Assembly (NCBI GenBank): GCA_019096065.1
Contig: JAGUCH010000005.1
Location: 2,480,001-2,544,000, forward strand
Length of the DNA: 64,000 nt
Origin: Paracyclopina nana
Lineage: Eukaryota; Arthropoda; Copepoda; Cyclopoida; Cyclopettidae
Reading direction: 5' to 3'
This document shows positions 36,511-45,603 of the stretch, piece after piece (position 1 is the stretch's first letter; every line of letters begins with the position of its first letter). Below the pieces are notes generated by a model. The model worked only from the letters and a program-made list of their open reading frames with translations. It was not told where the DNA came from and did no database searches. Position numbers and translations under genes: made by a program.

Positions 36511-37687
36511 ATGCTATTTAACTGCGAGCACATTTTTCCTGCGTCTACAGTTGTCAACATGATGAACGTAAGTAAGGATCTCTATAGTAACTTGTCCTCA
36601 TGGTCTGCAGTCATAGTAAGCGAAGTAAAATCTTATGAGGTGGACTACACCATAGAGCTTCGGTCCAACCCTCTTTTTTATCTTCTGTTCTTTGTCCAAT
36701 TCGTATCAGTGCAGCTCTTAGGCAATGCCCTGCTGTACGGTATGATGATTTATGAAAAATATTGCATGGACCCTCACAAGCGAACGATAATTAACCAGCT
36801 CCTGTATCAAGTGTGTGTATGCTTGATACTCAATAATTTGATTTGCTTCAACATCTTCTCAGCGAGGTTCCTTTTTGGGCCAGTTGGTAAATGAACATAT
36901 TTTTCAAATAATGTAATGCAAAAAAACTTCATTCCAAATTTCTTGGTAGGTGAGCCATTGGCATGTGTAGTCGTGGTTTGCTTCAGTTTGTTTGTATCGA
37001 TTGCATATGGACTTTTCATCCAGATGCTTTTACTCAAAGCTCTGTATGCGTTCAAATGGCCGAGCATGGCAGCTTTGGACGATGAACTAGTGTCTACTTT
37101 CATTGCTTGGTGGAACATTGTTTTTATGTCCCTGTCTAACCTAACACGAACCTATTCTGGTGAAATCTACTCAACGAAAACGTATCAAAGATTAATTGGC
37201 GTGGAAGAGCCTTTTCAACGAGCACCCTTATTTGATGATATTTCGTTGACGTAAGTCCTCCTAATAATATCCGTTGTAATAATTGCATGCACGCATTCAC
37301 TTTCTATTTCAATCCATTAGGTGTCAGTACATCCCCTTGGGCATAACTATTGCAATTGCTATCGCTTGCTGGGTTGCCTTGAAGTACAAACACCTGAAAT
37401 CAGGTAGCCCAGTGTCATTGCCTCAAAACTTGGCTGGCTACAACAACCATCAGAATCAAACCTTGATTGAGTCAAATGGAATGATGTTTTTTCAGTTCTT
37501 ATTGGGGCTCATTATAATCATCATGATTGTTCTTATGAAGTACAATCGGCTGGAATATCACGGAATCATCCTCTTTTTCGTCACTGGATCGGTGTTCTCC
37601 TTCCCATCAATAATATTGCCCATTGCATGCTTTGCCACAAAGCCAAATGCCATAAGAAGCGTATTAAATGAGTTTCGATCTAATTAA
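36511..37687 (+). CDS. Orphan seven-transmembrane receptor
   Basis: Exons: 36511-36886, 36950-37250, 37321-37687, giving 347 residues. A second in-frame ATG at 36559 could be the start. Seven hydrophobic segments are visible, with the first after an N-glycosylatable N-terminus. TM1 contains LLGNALLYG, like the GN motif of rhodopsin-type receptors, and MDPHKRTIINQLL forms the first intracellular loop. The end of TM3 reads LLLKALYAFKW instead of DRY. TM7 reads FPSIILPIACFATKPN instead of NPxxY. It is therefore a divergent GPCR-like protein, possibly a chemoreceptor or peptide receptor of a crustacean-rich family. The ligand cannot be inferred. An 82-codon ORF overlaps its last bases but is probably UTR. 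Confidence 0.7.
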
Positions 37688-37977
37688 ATATGATTGCATA
37701 CTAGCAGAAACAATAAAAGAAATTGAGCATTTTTCCATCATTTTCGAAGGCATACTTTTTTCTGTGATAGCCACAGTGGTTAAGATCAAGATTTTAAGTT
37801 GGTTTGAAATCTCCCGCCTTTTTAAGGAAAAACGTTACTCTACTACGAATTTGAAATATACGAGCAATGTGGCGTTTTTCGACAAAGTTAGAGCTTTTAC
37901 GCTTGATCTTAGCTAAAAGCTAGCCGGCCGTAAACAAAATTGTTCAAGTCATCTTTTAATTGCAGAAATAATTGAAC

Positions 37978-38935
37978 ATGGCTTTGGAAATCCTGAGTGG
38001 CGCTCCTAAGCGCAATGTTAAGCTTGAAAATCGACTCATGTTCAGCGAAGAAGGCGAAGCTCATACTGAAGTTGAATACATCTCGGCTTTTCCCAATGCT
38101 TCAGATCCCATGGCCATTCTGGCCCCTCCATTCGTAAGCTTGAATCTTTCTAAGCCCATTTATACTCTCAGCAATGTTACTTTATATAGCCTCCCTCTGA
38201 TATGGCCAACTTTTTGAAGAATCAAGACGGATCAGACTCCAAAATTGAGTTTTTGCACGGCACAACCACGTTGGCCTTTAGGTTCAACGGCGGAGTTGTG
38301 GTTGCTGTGGATTCCAGGGCCACTGGAGGCTCCTACATCTACTCTGGCAACATCAACAAGATCATTCCCATCAATAAGTTTTTGGTGGGAACCATGGCTG
38401 GTGGGGCTGCTGATTGCCAGTATTGGGAGCGAGTCTTGAGCAAGCAATGCAGGCTGTATGAGTTGAGAAACAAGCAGAGGATTTCGGTGGCTGCAGCCTC
38501 CAAATTGCTCTCCAACATTTGCTTTGAATACAAAGGATACGGCCTCTCTATGGGCACTTTCATTGCCGGATGGGACAAGAAAGGACCTGGCCTTTACTAT
38601 GTAGATTCTGATGGAACAAGAACCAACGGAGATGTCTTCTCTTGTGGCTCTGGGTCCATTTTTGCCTATGGCATCTTGGATAAAGGCTACAGGAAGGACT
38701 TGACCAATGAGGAGGCTTATGACCTTGCAAGGAGGTCAATCTACCATGCGACCTTCAGGGATGGAGCCTCCGGAGGAGTGATCAGAGGTAAAGATTTATT
38801 TTTCATCGATGCTTTTGTACACAATAATTGCTCTCGTTTTTAGTGCTGCACATGAAGGATGATGGCTATCACATGATTTCGCAGGAAGACTGCACCTCTC
38901 TTCATTACAAGTATGCTGAGGAGGCAAAAAAGTAA
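37978..38935 (+). CDS. PSMB5: Proteasome subunit beta type-5
   Basis: Chymotrypsin-like catalytic subunit of the 20S proteasome. Exons: 37978-38133, 38190-38787, 38844-38935, giving 281 residues. A propeptide of about 75 residues precedes the cleavage site HG/TTTLAF, whose first Thr becomes the catalytic nucleophile. AVDSRAT (Asp17) and NINKII (Lys33) supply the other active-site residues, and [11 protein letters not shown] and GSGS are family motifs. The length and propeptide fit the constitutive beta5 subunit. AATAAA is seven bases past the stop and overlaps the end of a minus-strand ORF. Confidence 0.96.
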
Positions 38936-38951
38936 ACGGCTAATAAAGTGT

Positions 38952-39113
38952 CTATACTAATTTGACGAGCTCTTCGTTGAGTTTCCTTGAGATCAGCTCT
39001 GCTTGTCGTTTTGCCACGAGTTTGGTCCAAAGCTTGAACAGTGAGATTATGATGCATGGTAGAATGAAAATGATGCCATGAACGAGGCTTAGGTCCATAT
39101 AGTAATGCGCCAT
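38952..39113 (-). CDS. Possible 53-residue single-span membrane protein
   Basis: The ORF from ATG 39113 to TAG 38952 encodes a hydrophobic span (HGIIFILPCIIISLFKLW), then a basic amphipathic tail (KLVAKRQAELISRKLNEELV). The layout recalls small mitochondrial or ER micropeptides, but I cannot name an orthologue. It ends 16 bp from the stop of the proteasome gene, in tail-to-tail orientation. It could also be an exon of a larger minus-strand gene, or a chance frame. Confidence 0.4.
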   Translation of the reverse strand: MAHYYMDLSLVHGIIFILPCIIISLFKLWTKLVAKRQAELISRKLNEELVKLV

Positions 39114-39368
39114 GTCAATACCATCACGGATATTTCCAGATGTTGTCAGCACTTCTGCTGCTTAGCTGTGCTTTGCCTGAGACACTTTCTTTGTGCCTTG
39201 CTGGTACAGCATTTTTCTCAACTTTCGACTAATTTTATCCCTCAACCTCCCTTCGGGTGCATGCACATTTTTCATGTTTTAGCTTTAAAAGGTACTGATT
39301 CACCTTTTACATTCGCCGCATGAATTTTGCTTTTCTTTTTTGTTTTATTGGAACCTAAAAAATGTGAT

Positions 39369-40274
39369 TTACTCTTCTTTATCTTCGTTATTTGCAAACC
39401 TGGAAGGCATTATCTTGGAGAGCATTCTGCCAACATAAGTCTCGGTGTTATCTATGACGGCCTTATGCATCGACATTGCTAAGCCCTTCTTGGCTTGCTC
39501 GGTCCTCTCTTGAGCAGATGATGAAAGCCAAGTCATCACTTTGTGCCCAAAGTCGATCAAAGGCTGGAGCTTCTCCCATGGAATGTAATCCCTGGAGAGA
39601 AAGGCAGAAGCACCAATAGCGGCTGCTGAAAGCAAAAGCCCTATGATGTAGTAAATGCATTTTTTCGTCCTTGAGCCGATATTAGCAATTCGACTCTCTA
39701 GACGGTTGATTTCTTCGTCCATCTTGTCTGCCATGTAAGCGCATTCGACCATCCATCTTCGCTCCCGGGCGTTGATGTAGTCTTCATCTTCCATAAGATT
39801 CATTGAAATTTCCATTCCCCTGAGGCAAGAGTTTTCCGTTGGAGGTAAAAAGGTCGTCAACTTTTCCTGGATTTGCTCGCCGCTCATCGCCAAATCTAGA
39901 GTTTCCCTCCGGGAAACTTGCATGGTGGTGAGCTCAGAGGTCCCCATCTTGGAGATCATACTTTCACCCTTAACTTCGGTATTATTCCCCTCAGCTTGGT
40001 AAAGCTCGGCCCCGTTAAGTTGGCCCTCGGCTTCGTAGAGTTTACCATCGGGTTGGGAAATATTTCCCTCGGGTTCTCCAATCGTGGAAATTTTAAGTAA
40101 ATTCGAGCTGGTATCGTTATCATTTAAAAGCTCCTCGGAAATCGATTGTAGATTGGGGGCAATGGTGATTCTTTCCATTTTGGAATTGCGTTCCGTGACT
40201 TTGAATCGACGGTTGTATTGCTCCTCGTCGACCCAGGATCCGATTTTAGCATTGGTGATATCATAGGCAGCCAT
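39369..40274 (-). CDS. Unrecognised single-span membrane protein
   Basis: Single-exon frame of 301 codons from ATG 40274. An acceptor-like TTTTCAG lies 18 bp upstream, suggesting a 5' untranslated exon. The first ~215 residues are hydrophilic, with a low-complexity acidic region (repeats around EAEGQLNGAE) and a helical stretch ending near SRIANIGSRTKK. One hydrophobic span (CIYYIIGLLLSAAAIGASAFL, split here for clarity at residue ~212-232) follows, with a ~70-residue helical tail. There is no signal peptide, so the N-terminus is probably cytosolic. I do not recognise the family. Confidence 0.7.
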   Translation of the reverse strand: MAAYDITNAKIGSWVDEEQYNRRFKVTERNSKMERITIAPNLQSISEELLNDNDTSSNLLKISTIGEPEGNISQPDGKLYEAEGQLNGAELYQAEGNNTEVKGESMISKMGTSELTTMQVSRRETLDLAMSGEQIQEKLTTFLPPTENSCLRGMEISMNLMEDEDYINARERRWMVECAYMADKMDEEINRLESRIANIGSRTKKCIYYIIGLLLSAAAIGASAFLSRDYIPWEKLQPLIDFGHKVMTWLSSSAQERTEQAKKGLAMSMHKAVIDNTETYVGRMLSKIMPSRFANNEDKEE

Positions 40275-40616
40275 AGTTTCAAAAATATCCACTGAAAATT
40301 TTGAGTTTCACTTGCTTCAATTTGGAAAGTTTAACGCGCTGTGATTCCGCGGAAAAATAATTTTGTGTAAAAATCATCATTAAATATTATAATAATTAAA
40401 CGTACGCATTATGGGACTTATATGGGATATTTCTTGTGTCAATATGGGTGTGTCTCAAGGTAGCATTTTAATTGCATCATCCACCACACCCTTGATTGCT
40501 AGTTTCTAAAATAAAAAATGCTAAGGCTCTCGTGTTATGATGCGCACCAAATATTTGCTCAAGTGTCAATCTTAAAAATAATTGACGTAATTGCTGATAG
40601 CGAAGGCCATATTTAG

Positions 40617-40752
40617 TATAAAAAGATAGAAAATACGATTGGCTCTTCACACTTGAAAACTTAGTGGCCTTCAATAACAATCCAAAAACATCACAAGTAA
40701 GCATAAAAGTAAAAATACTGTTGTTCAATTAAACTATAGAACTACATTTTAG
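40617..40752 (+). promoter_or_regulatory. TATA promoter and 5' UTR intron of saposin-like gene 1
   Basis: TATAAAAAG at 40617 is about 32 bp before a TTCAC start-like site (40646-40650). A short leader then ends at donor AA/GTAAGC (40697), and an acceptor ATTTTAG ends at 40752, two bases before the ATG. The leader intron would be 56 nt. Confidence 0.55.
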
Positions 40753-40754
40753 AA

Positions 40755-41144
40755 ATGAAATTCCAACTCGTTCTTGTTGCTGTCATGGCTGGAATTGCCG
40801 TAGCTTCTGCTATCCCATCTGCAAAGTCCGCCAAGGTTCAAACCCCAGTCCTGTCCTACAGACAAGCCATGAAGGCCAAGTCTATTGGCTGCGACATTTG
40901 CAAATGGATTGTAGCTGAGATCGATAAGCTCCTTCTGGCTGATCAAACCATGGATGAAGTCATCCAGGCAGTTCAGCAACTGTGCTCTAGCATTGATGGT
41001 CTTTTCCCTGGTGCAGGCTCAACTTGCAATGCCCTTGTCGAGCAATACTTGCCTCAAATCATTGAAGGACTGGTTGAAAACCAATTGGACCCTGAGGGCG
41101 TCTGTGGCTTCATTACTCTCTGTCCTGCTACAAAGCACGCATAA
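40755..41144 (+). CDS. Secreted saposin-B-domain protein 1
   Basis: 129 residues with a clear signal peptide (MKFQLVLVAVMAGIAVASA). The mature part carries one saposin B-type domain: CDICKWIVAEID, then CSSIDG, CNAL, and CGFITLC near the end, giving the six cysteines of the fold. Single SapB proteins bind or disrupt lipid membranes, as in amoebapore and caenopore relatives, and in arthropods may act in the gut or in immunity. That role is inferred from the family only. The coding part has no intron. AATAAA follows at about 41186. Its tandem copy lies at 41301-41624. Confidence 0.85.
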   Translation: MKFQLVLVAVMAGIAVASAIPSAKSAKVQTPVLSYRQAMKAKSIGCDICKWIVAEIDKLLLADQTMDEVIQAVQQLCSSIDGLFPGAGSTCNALVEQYLPQIIEGLVENQLDPEGVCGFITLCPATKHA

Positions 41145-41300
41145 CTTCAAAAATTAGCTCAATTAGCATACTAGTTTTTATTAGCGAATAAAAAATATTT
41201 CTTCATAATCAATAATTTTTTCAAGGTCTCTTGTCTTATCTTAATAATATTGCAATGCAGAATAAAAGCTTACAGCATCAGTCACTCTCACTAGCTCAAG

Positions 41301-41624
41301 ATGAAAGCTGCATTCTTCTGCCTCTTGGCCTTGATTGCTATCAATGATGGTGCTTTGACTAAAGCCTCTACGAAAATCGATCAATGCGATGTGTGCACCT
41401 GGATCGTAGCTGAGATTGACAAAATCTTGGCAACCGAAGAAACAGAAGATGCCATTCTGCAAGCCTTATCTGGCCTTTGCAATTCATTAGATGGCCTCTT
41501 GCCTGGCACGGGAGAAATTTGCATCGGACTCATCGAGTCCAATATTGATGCCATTATTGATGGCCTTATTAACAACCAATTAGCTCCTGCTGCCATTTGT
41601 GGAAATCTTGGCCTTTGTAAATAA
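41301..41624 (+). CDS. Secreted saposin-B-domain protein 2
   Basis: 107 residues, with signal peptide MKAAFFCLLALIAIN and a SapB domain with six cysteines (CDVCTWIVAEID, CNSLDG, CIGL, CGNLGLC). It is clearly paralogous to 40755-41144: WIVAEIDK and the (C)xSxDGLxPG block are shared, and spacing is the same, but this copy lacks the ~20-residue spacer between signal and domain. It lies 157 bp downstream of the first copy. An AATAAAAGC box and a TCAGTC initiator-like site (41278-41283) precede it, so it likely has its own promoter. Confidence 0.84.
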   Translation: MKAAFFCLLALIAINDGALTKASTKIDQCDVCTWIVAEIDKILATEETEDAILQALSGLCNSLDGLLPGTGEICIGLIESNIDAIIDGLINNQLAPAAICGNLGLCK

Positions 41625-41693
41625 TCTTTAGATTGACCTTTTGTGCTCAAATATACGTATAAGCAAGCTTATCTCTCATTTTATTGCGACAGC

Positions 41694-43614
41694 ATGTTTG
41701 CAGCTGAAATTCGAGCAATTTTCACCTTAATTTCCATTGGACTTAGATACATAATAGTGAAGCTTTTTTGGCCTTTATTCAAGCCTTCACCGAGGAAAAA
41801 GACCGTTCTATACTTCAATGGGGAAATTATTGGACATAACGGTCCAGCAGAAGCAGTAGTTACAGAAGGTCAGACCATATCGTATATTGGGCCCCTTCAA
41901 AAGGCCAAAGAATACGTGGCCAATCAAAATGGCGTGGAGTTTGTTGACCTTCAAGGTCAAACTATGGGCCCAGGATTTATTGACCCCCACCTGCACCCTT
42001 CGATGGCGGCCTTTTTACTCACAATGGAATTTATCACGCCTTTCGATTGGAGCTTCCCCTGGCTAAAGGCCAAGGGAGTAAGGACAGAGGCTGAATACCG
42101 GCAAAAACTGACAGAGTTGTGTCAAAGGCCAATTGAAAAAAATGACGAATGGCTCTTTACTTGGGGCTATCACTCGTTATTTCACGGAAAAATCGACAAA
42201 GCCATATTGGACAGCCTTTGCCCAAATCGGCCTTTGGTGGTATGGCATCGTTCCTTTCATGCTGTTCATTTAAATTCAAAGGCCTTGCTTGGCTGCAAAC
42301 TTGATAAATCAGTTTGCGACTCGGATCCCCAAGTCAGTTGGGAGCAAGGCCATTTTTATGAGAAAGGCCTTGAAAGGCTGTTGGCTGGCAGTCATGTGAT
42401 TTTATTGAAAATACTGCCCAAGTTGGAAAATGGGTATGAAAAAGTTACCAAAGTGATTGAAGCTGGAGGAATTACTACAGTAGCCGACTTGGAGGTAATA
42501 ATGTGTAAATTGTTAAGATTTGCATTTTCTTCCATAAAAAACAATTCATCCATTGAAGTACCCCATGTTCAATGAAACTTTGGAGCATGTGATGGCCACC
42601 CTAAAATTGTCGAAAGGATCTCAGCCTTTCTTGACCTTGGCAGTGCCAAGTTCCAGAGTGCTTGGACAAAAGTTCAAAGGCCAACATAGTAAGGCCATCG
42701 ACTACATTAGGAAGCAGTCCTCCGTATGGTCTTTGAAAGAAGGCAATTTTCGCCTGTTTGCCGACCACGTGAAGGTCATCGTGGATGGGGCCTTTTTTTC
42801 ATTAAATATGCAGGTGATGAGAAATGTTATTTGGCCTTGCCAACCATATTTTTCCATTTTGAAAAGTTGCAGATGAATGAGCCTTTTTTGGATGGTTCAG
42901 AAGGCCAATGGATGATAATTCCCGAAGAAATTGAAAAGGTCATGGAAGCCTACTGGAAGGCCAATTTTCAAATTCATTTGCATACAAATGGTGACAAGGC
43001 CATGGACTTGGTTCTCGGCAACATCAGAAGGCTGCAAGAGAAATTTCCGAGGAAAGACCACAAAACTACAATTGAGCACGCGGGGTATTTCACAATGGAT
43101 CAAGCTGATCAATTGGCATCATTGGGATGTTTTGTCAGTGCTCAACCTTACTATTATTACGCGTTGAAAGATGTCTACTCCGAGCATGGATTAGGGCCGG
43201 AGAGAGCCAAGCAAATATCGGCCTTAAAGATGCTCACAGACAGGCAAATTCCCCTAGCTTTGCACTCCGACTTCACAATGGCTCCTGCACAGCCCTTATT
43301 CCAAATGTGGGTTGCAATCAACAGGACGACTGTCAATGGCTCTAAGTCTGAGGATTTGGGGATCAGCATCAAGGACGCATTTGAAGCTGTAACAATAAAT
43401 GTAATACGCGCACGATTTAGAAAAGAAACTTTCGAGATCGCGTTTTTTGTTTACCTAGGCCGCTAAAATATTGGGTTTGGATGAACAGATGGGATCGATA
43501 GAAATTGGAAAAATGGCCAACTTTGTCATTCTGGACAAGAATCCCTTCAAAATGGACACCTGTCAGCTCAAAGATATTCGCGTGATGAAGACCATTTTTA
43601 GAGGCCAATATTGA
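41694..43614 (+). CDS. Membrane-anchored amidohydrolase (YtcJ-like)
   Basis: Exons: 41694-42494, 42559-42813, 42873-43400, 43459-43614, giving 579 residues. An N-terminal hydrophobic segment (residues about 5-30) looks like a signal anchor. The rest is an amidohydrolase family 3 TIM barrel. Metal-binding blocks are FIDPHLHPS (HxH motif), IHLHTNGDKA, TIEHAG and LHSDFTMAP, and the composite beta-sandwich closes with GSIEIGKMANFVILDKNP. Such enzymes hydrolyse amide or related C-N bonds; the substrate cannot be told from sequence. It starts only 70 bp after the second saposin-like gene. Confidence 0.88.
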
Positions 43615-43970
43615 TAAAATATTGTTCAGCGATTTCTTTAACATCTATATTTGGCCTATATTAACATAACTTTTTTCTCTTCATTTTTTGAGTGTGCGAA
43701 ATGATAATGTTCATAAATCAGCTTTTTTTCATAGTTGTTCATGTGTATGATTGAAATAAAAAGACGACGTCATGGGCAGATCCAATTCGCAGCTTTGCAG
43801 TACAGCATACTTACAAAGTATCACATAGACATGTCGTTCATAATAGTAAGTATAGTATACAGAGTAGGGGCACAAAATGGGCCTCAGATGGGAGAGAAAA
43901 CGTTCACAACATAAGTTTGTTTTTGACAGGAGGATAAAAAGGGTATATAGATGTTATTTACAAGAAGTAA

Positions 43971-44147
43971 TCAGGGCAAAACAGTAGTTTTAGAAGTAGG
44001 AGTGGCCTCGTTTTTTCGTCTCCTCTTTTCATGCTGAAGGAATTGATCTTTTTCACATTTTTTCTTCAAGTAGCATTTAGGCGAAAATGCAGAGCCTGAA
44101 ATCAGCAAGAAAATCATTACTGGAAGAATTACAAAAGCCTTGCACAT
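43971..44147 (-). CDS. Possible small secreted peptide precursor
   Basis: 58 codons from ATG 44147. A good signal peptide (MCKAFVILPVMIFLLISG) is followed by a basic mature part with two cysteines (PKCYLKKKC) and a polybasic run (HEKRRRKNE) that could be a proprotein cleavage site. I do not recognise it. It may be a peptide hormone-like or defence peptide precursor, or a first exon whose partner I missed, or chance. No clear promoter was seen. Confidence 0.35.
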   Translation of the reverse strand: MCKAFVILPVMIFLLISGSAFSPKCYLKKKCEKDQFLQHEKRRRKNEATPTSKTTVLP

Positions 44148-44282
44148 TTTTAGCAAAGTTTGCTAGTTTTTAGCTATATTGAACTTGCGTTTTTGCTGGC
44201 TCAAATAACAGATCTACTTTTTCTAAAGATTTTGTCACGTGCTATCAACCACCCTGAAAGCTGCAAAATAGTTATTTATTTC

Positions 44283-44457
44283 GAGCTGGGGCACATAAAG
44301 TAGGGTCATTAAATAGCTGAGCGAGGATTTTAAAATGGGAAAACTCGAGTACAGCTTTACTAGCCCGAGCCTGCGAGGGCTGTAATTGTACGAGTGTTTT
44401 TCCATTTTAAAATCCGAGGTCAGCTATTTAATGACCCTACTTTATGTGCCCCAGCTC
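44283..44457. repeat. 175-bp near-perfect palindrome
   Basis: The left arm beginning GAGCTGGGGCACATAAAGTA and the right arm ending in its reverse complement match almost without gaps over about 85 bp each, with almost no loop (the centre lies near GAGCCTGCGAGG). Similarity weakly extends outward into TTATTT/AAATA. It has no coding potential. It is likely a foldback element or MITE, and its transcript would form a long hairpin. Confidence 0.85.
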
Positions 44458-44636
44458 AAAATATACAATTTTATATACTGTAATACGATTTTCGAGTGTT
44501 TTAATGAAGTTACCGGGCTGCCCTGTGCCCTAGAAAATGCTGCTCGGTTTTTATGCTATATATCACTGGCTCTCATTAGCTAGCATCCAGTGGTTTGAGA
44601 GCAATAAAACAGACTTTAAAAATACATTTCCTGTGA

Positions 44637-44710
44637 GGTGCACCTATGGCATAGTGGATAGAGTGCTTGGCTCTTGATCCCGCAGTCTAGGGTTCAAACC
44701 TCAGTCATGA
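44637..44710 (+). repeat. tRNA-like unit (SINE head or tRNA pseudogene)
   Basis: TGGCATAGTGG matches the RNA polymerase III A box and GGTTCAAACC the B box at normal tRNA spacing, with a paired D arm (GCAT/GTGC). The acceptor and T stems pair poorly, so it is unlikely to be a working tRNA. Confidence 0.45.
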
Positions 44711-44781
44711 CTATTTTTTTGGTTTCTTTATCTGGCTTAAATTATGTTTAAGTCCTATACATAGCATGCAATTTTCATGGT

Positions 44782-44853
44782 GTTTCCATAGCTCAGTGGT
44801 TAGAGTATTGGAATGCTGATCCAACTGGCTGAGGTTCAAATCTTGGATGATTC
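44782..44853 (+). repeat. tRNA-like unit, anticodon arm intact
   Basis: A box TAGCTCAGTGG and B box GGTTCAAATC are present. The D arm pairs (GCTC/GAGT) and the anticodon stem is perfect (TTGGA/TCCAA) with loop ATGCTGA, i.e. anticodon GCT. The acceptor stem pairs at only about three of seven positions, and the long variable arm expected of tRNA-Ser is absent. A tRNA-derived repeat is more likely than a functional gene. Confidence 0.45.
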
Positions 44854-45603
44854 TCTCTTTTTCTAACTTCTTTGGAATGTTGATTAGTTCCATGGAATAT
44901 GAGGGGCATTCAACTACTTAAAATCCCTCGAATTTGATTCCAGGGCCGTTAAGAATTTAATATCCCCCAAATTGCCTAGAAAGAACTGTGATATAAAAGA
45001 GCTGAGTCGGATCGGTAAACTGAATTATAACACGAGGAAATCGTATTACAGTATATAAAACTTTATTTGCACCTTTATCAGATGAGCTATTAGCGGTTTT
45101 TTTTGCCGATCTCAATGCGACCGCATAAAGTTTATAGTTCTGAGAATTTTTCATCTACCTCTTCATATTTCACGACGAGTGGGTGGAGTACAATAAATGC
45201 CACAACTTTTGCGACAGCCCTCAATTTTTTTCTTTAATTATACCAGCCTAAAAATTCCAGGATTGGAAAAAAAGAGAAATCTAACGGTAAATTATCATAT
45301 GATGAGAAAAACAAGTTCCCTTGGATCAACAAGTGGCCACCACAACACAGCTCTGGAGGAGAAACGCATTAAAGAAAATTATGACTAACTGAGCAGTCAA
45401 AGTGTGTGTGCGTCTAGCAGTGACGTCACAGGAGTACCTAAAGGTGAACTAGCTCGCGCAGGGCCAGGAAGTTCTGACAAGCTGATGTTGAAGCTGAAGC
45501 TGCTGAACTCCTACTGCAGCAGCAAAACTTGTGGTTAGTCAAACAAAGTCGACAGTCGCTGCAGTTATGAAGATTTCAAGGAGCATCGCATTTCTGCAAT
45601 AGC
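44854..45603. other. Noncoding, upstream of FN3 receptor gene
   Basis: No supported ORF. The last ~200 bp include a CRE-like TGACGTCA at 45421-45428 and CTG-rich sequence, and probably form the promoter and leader of the receptor gene. Confidence 0.45.

Noticed and set aside
37668-37916. 82-codon ATG ORF overlapping the end of the 7TM gene
   Set aside because: Shares bases with the receptor stop, has no domain or own promoter, and most likely lies in the 3' UTR.
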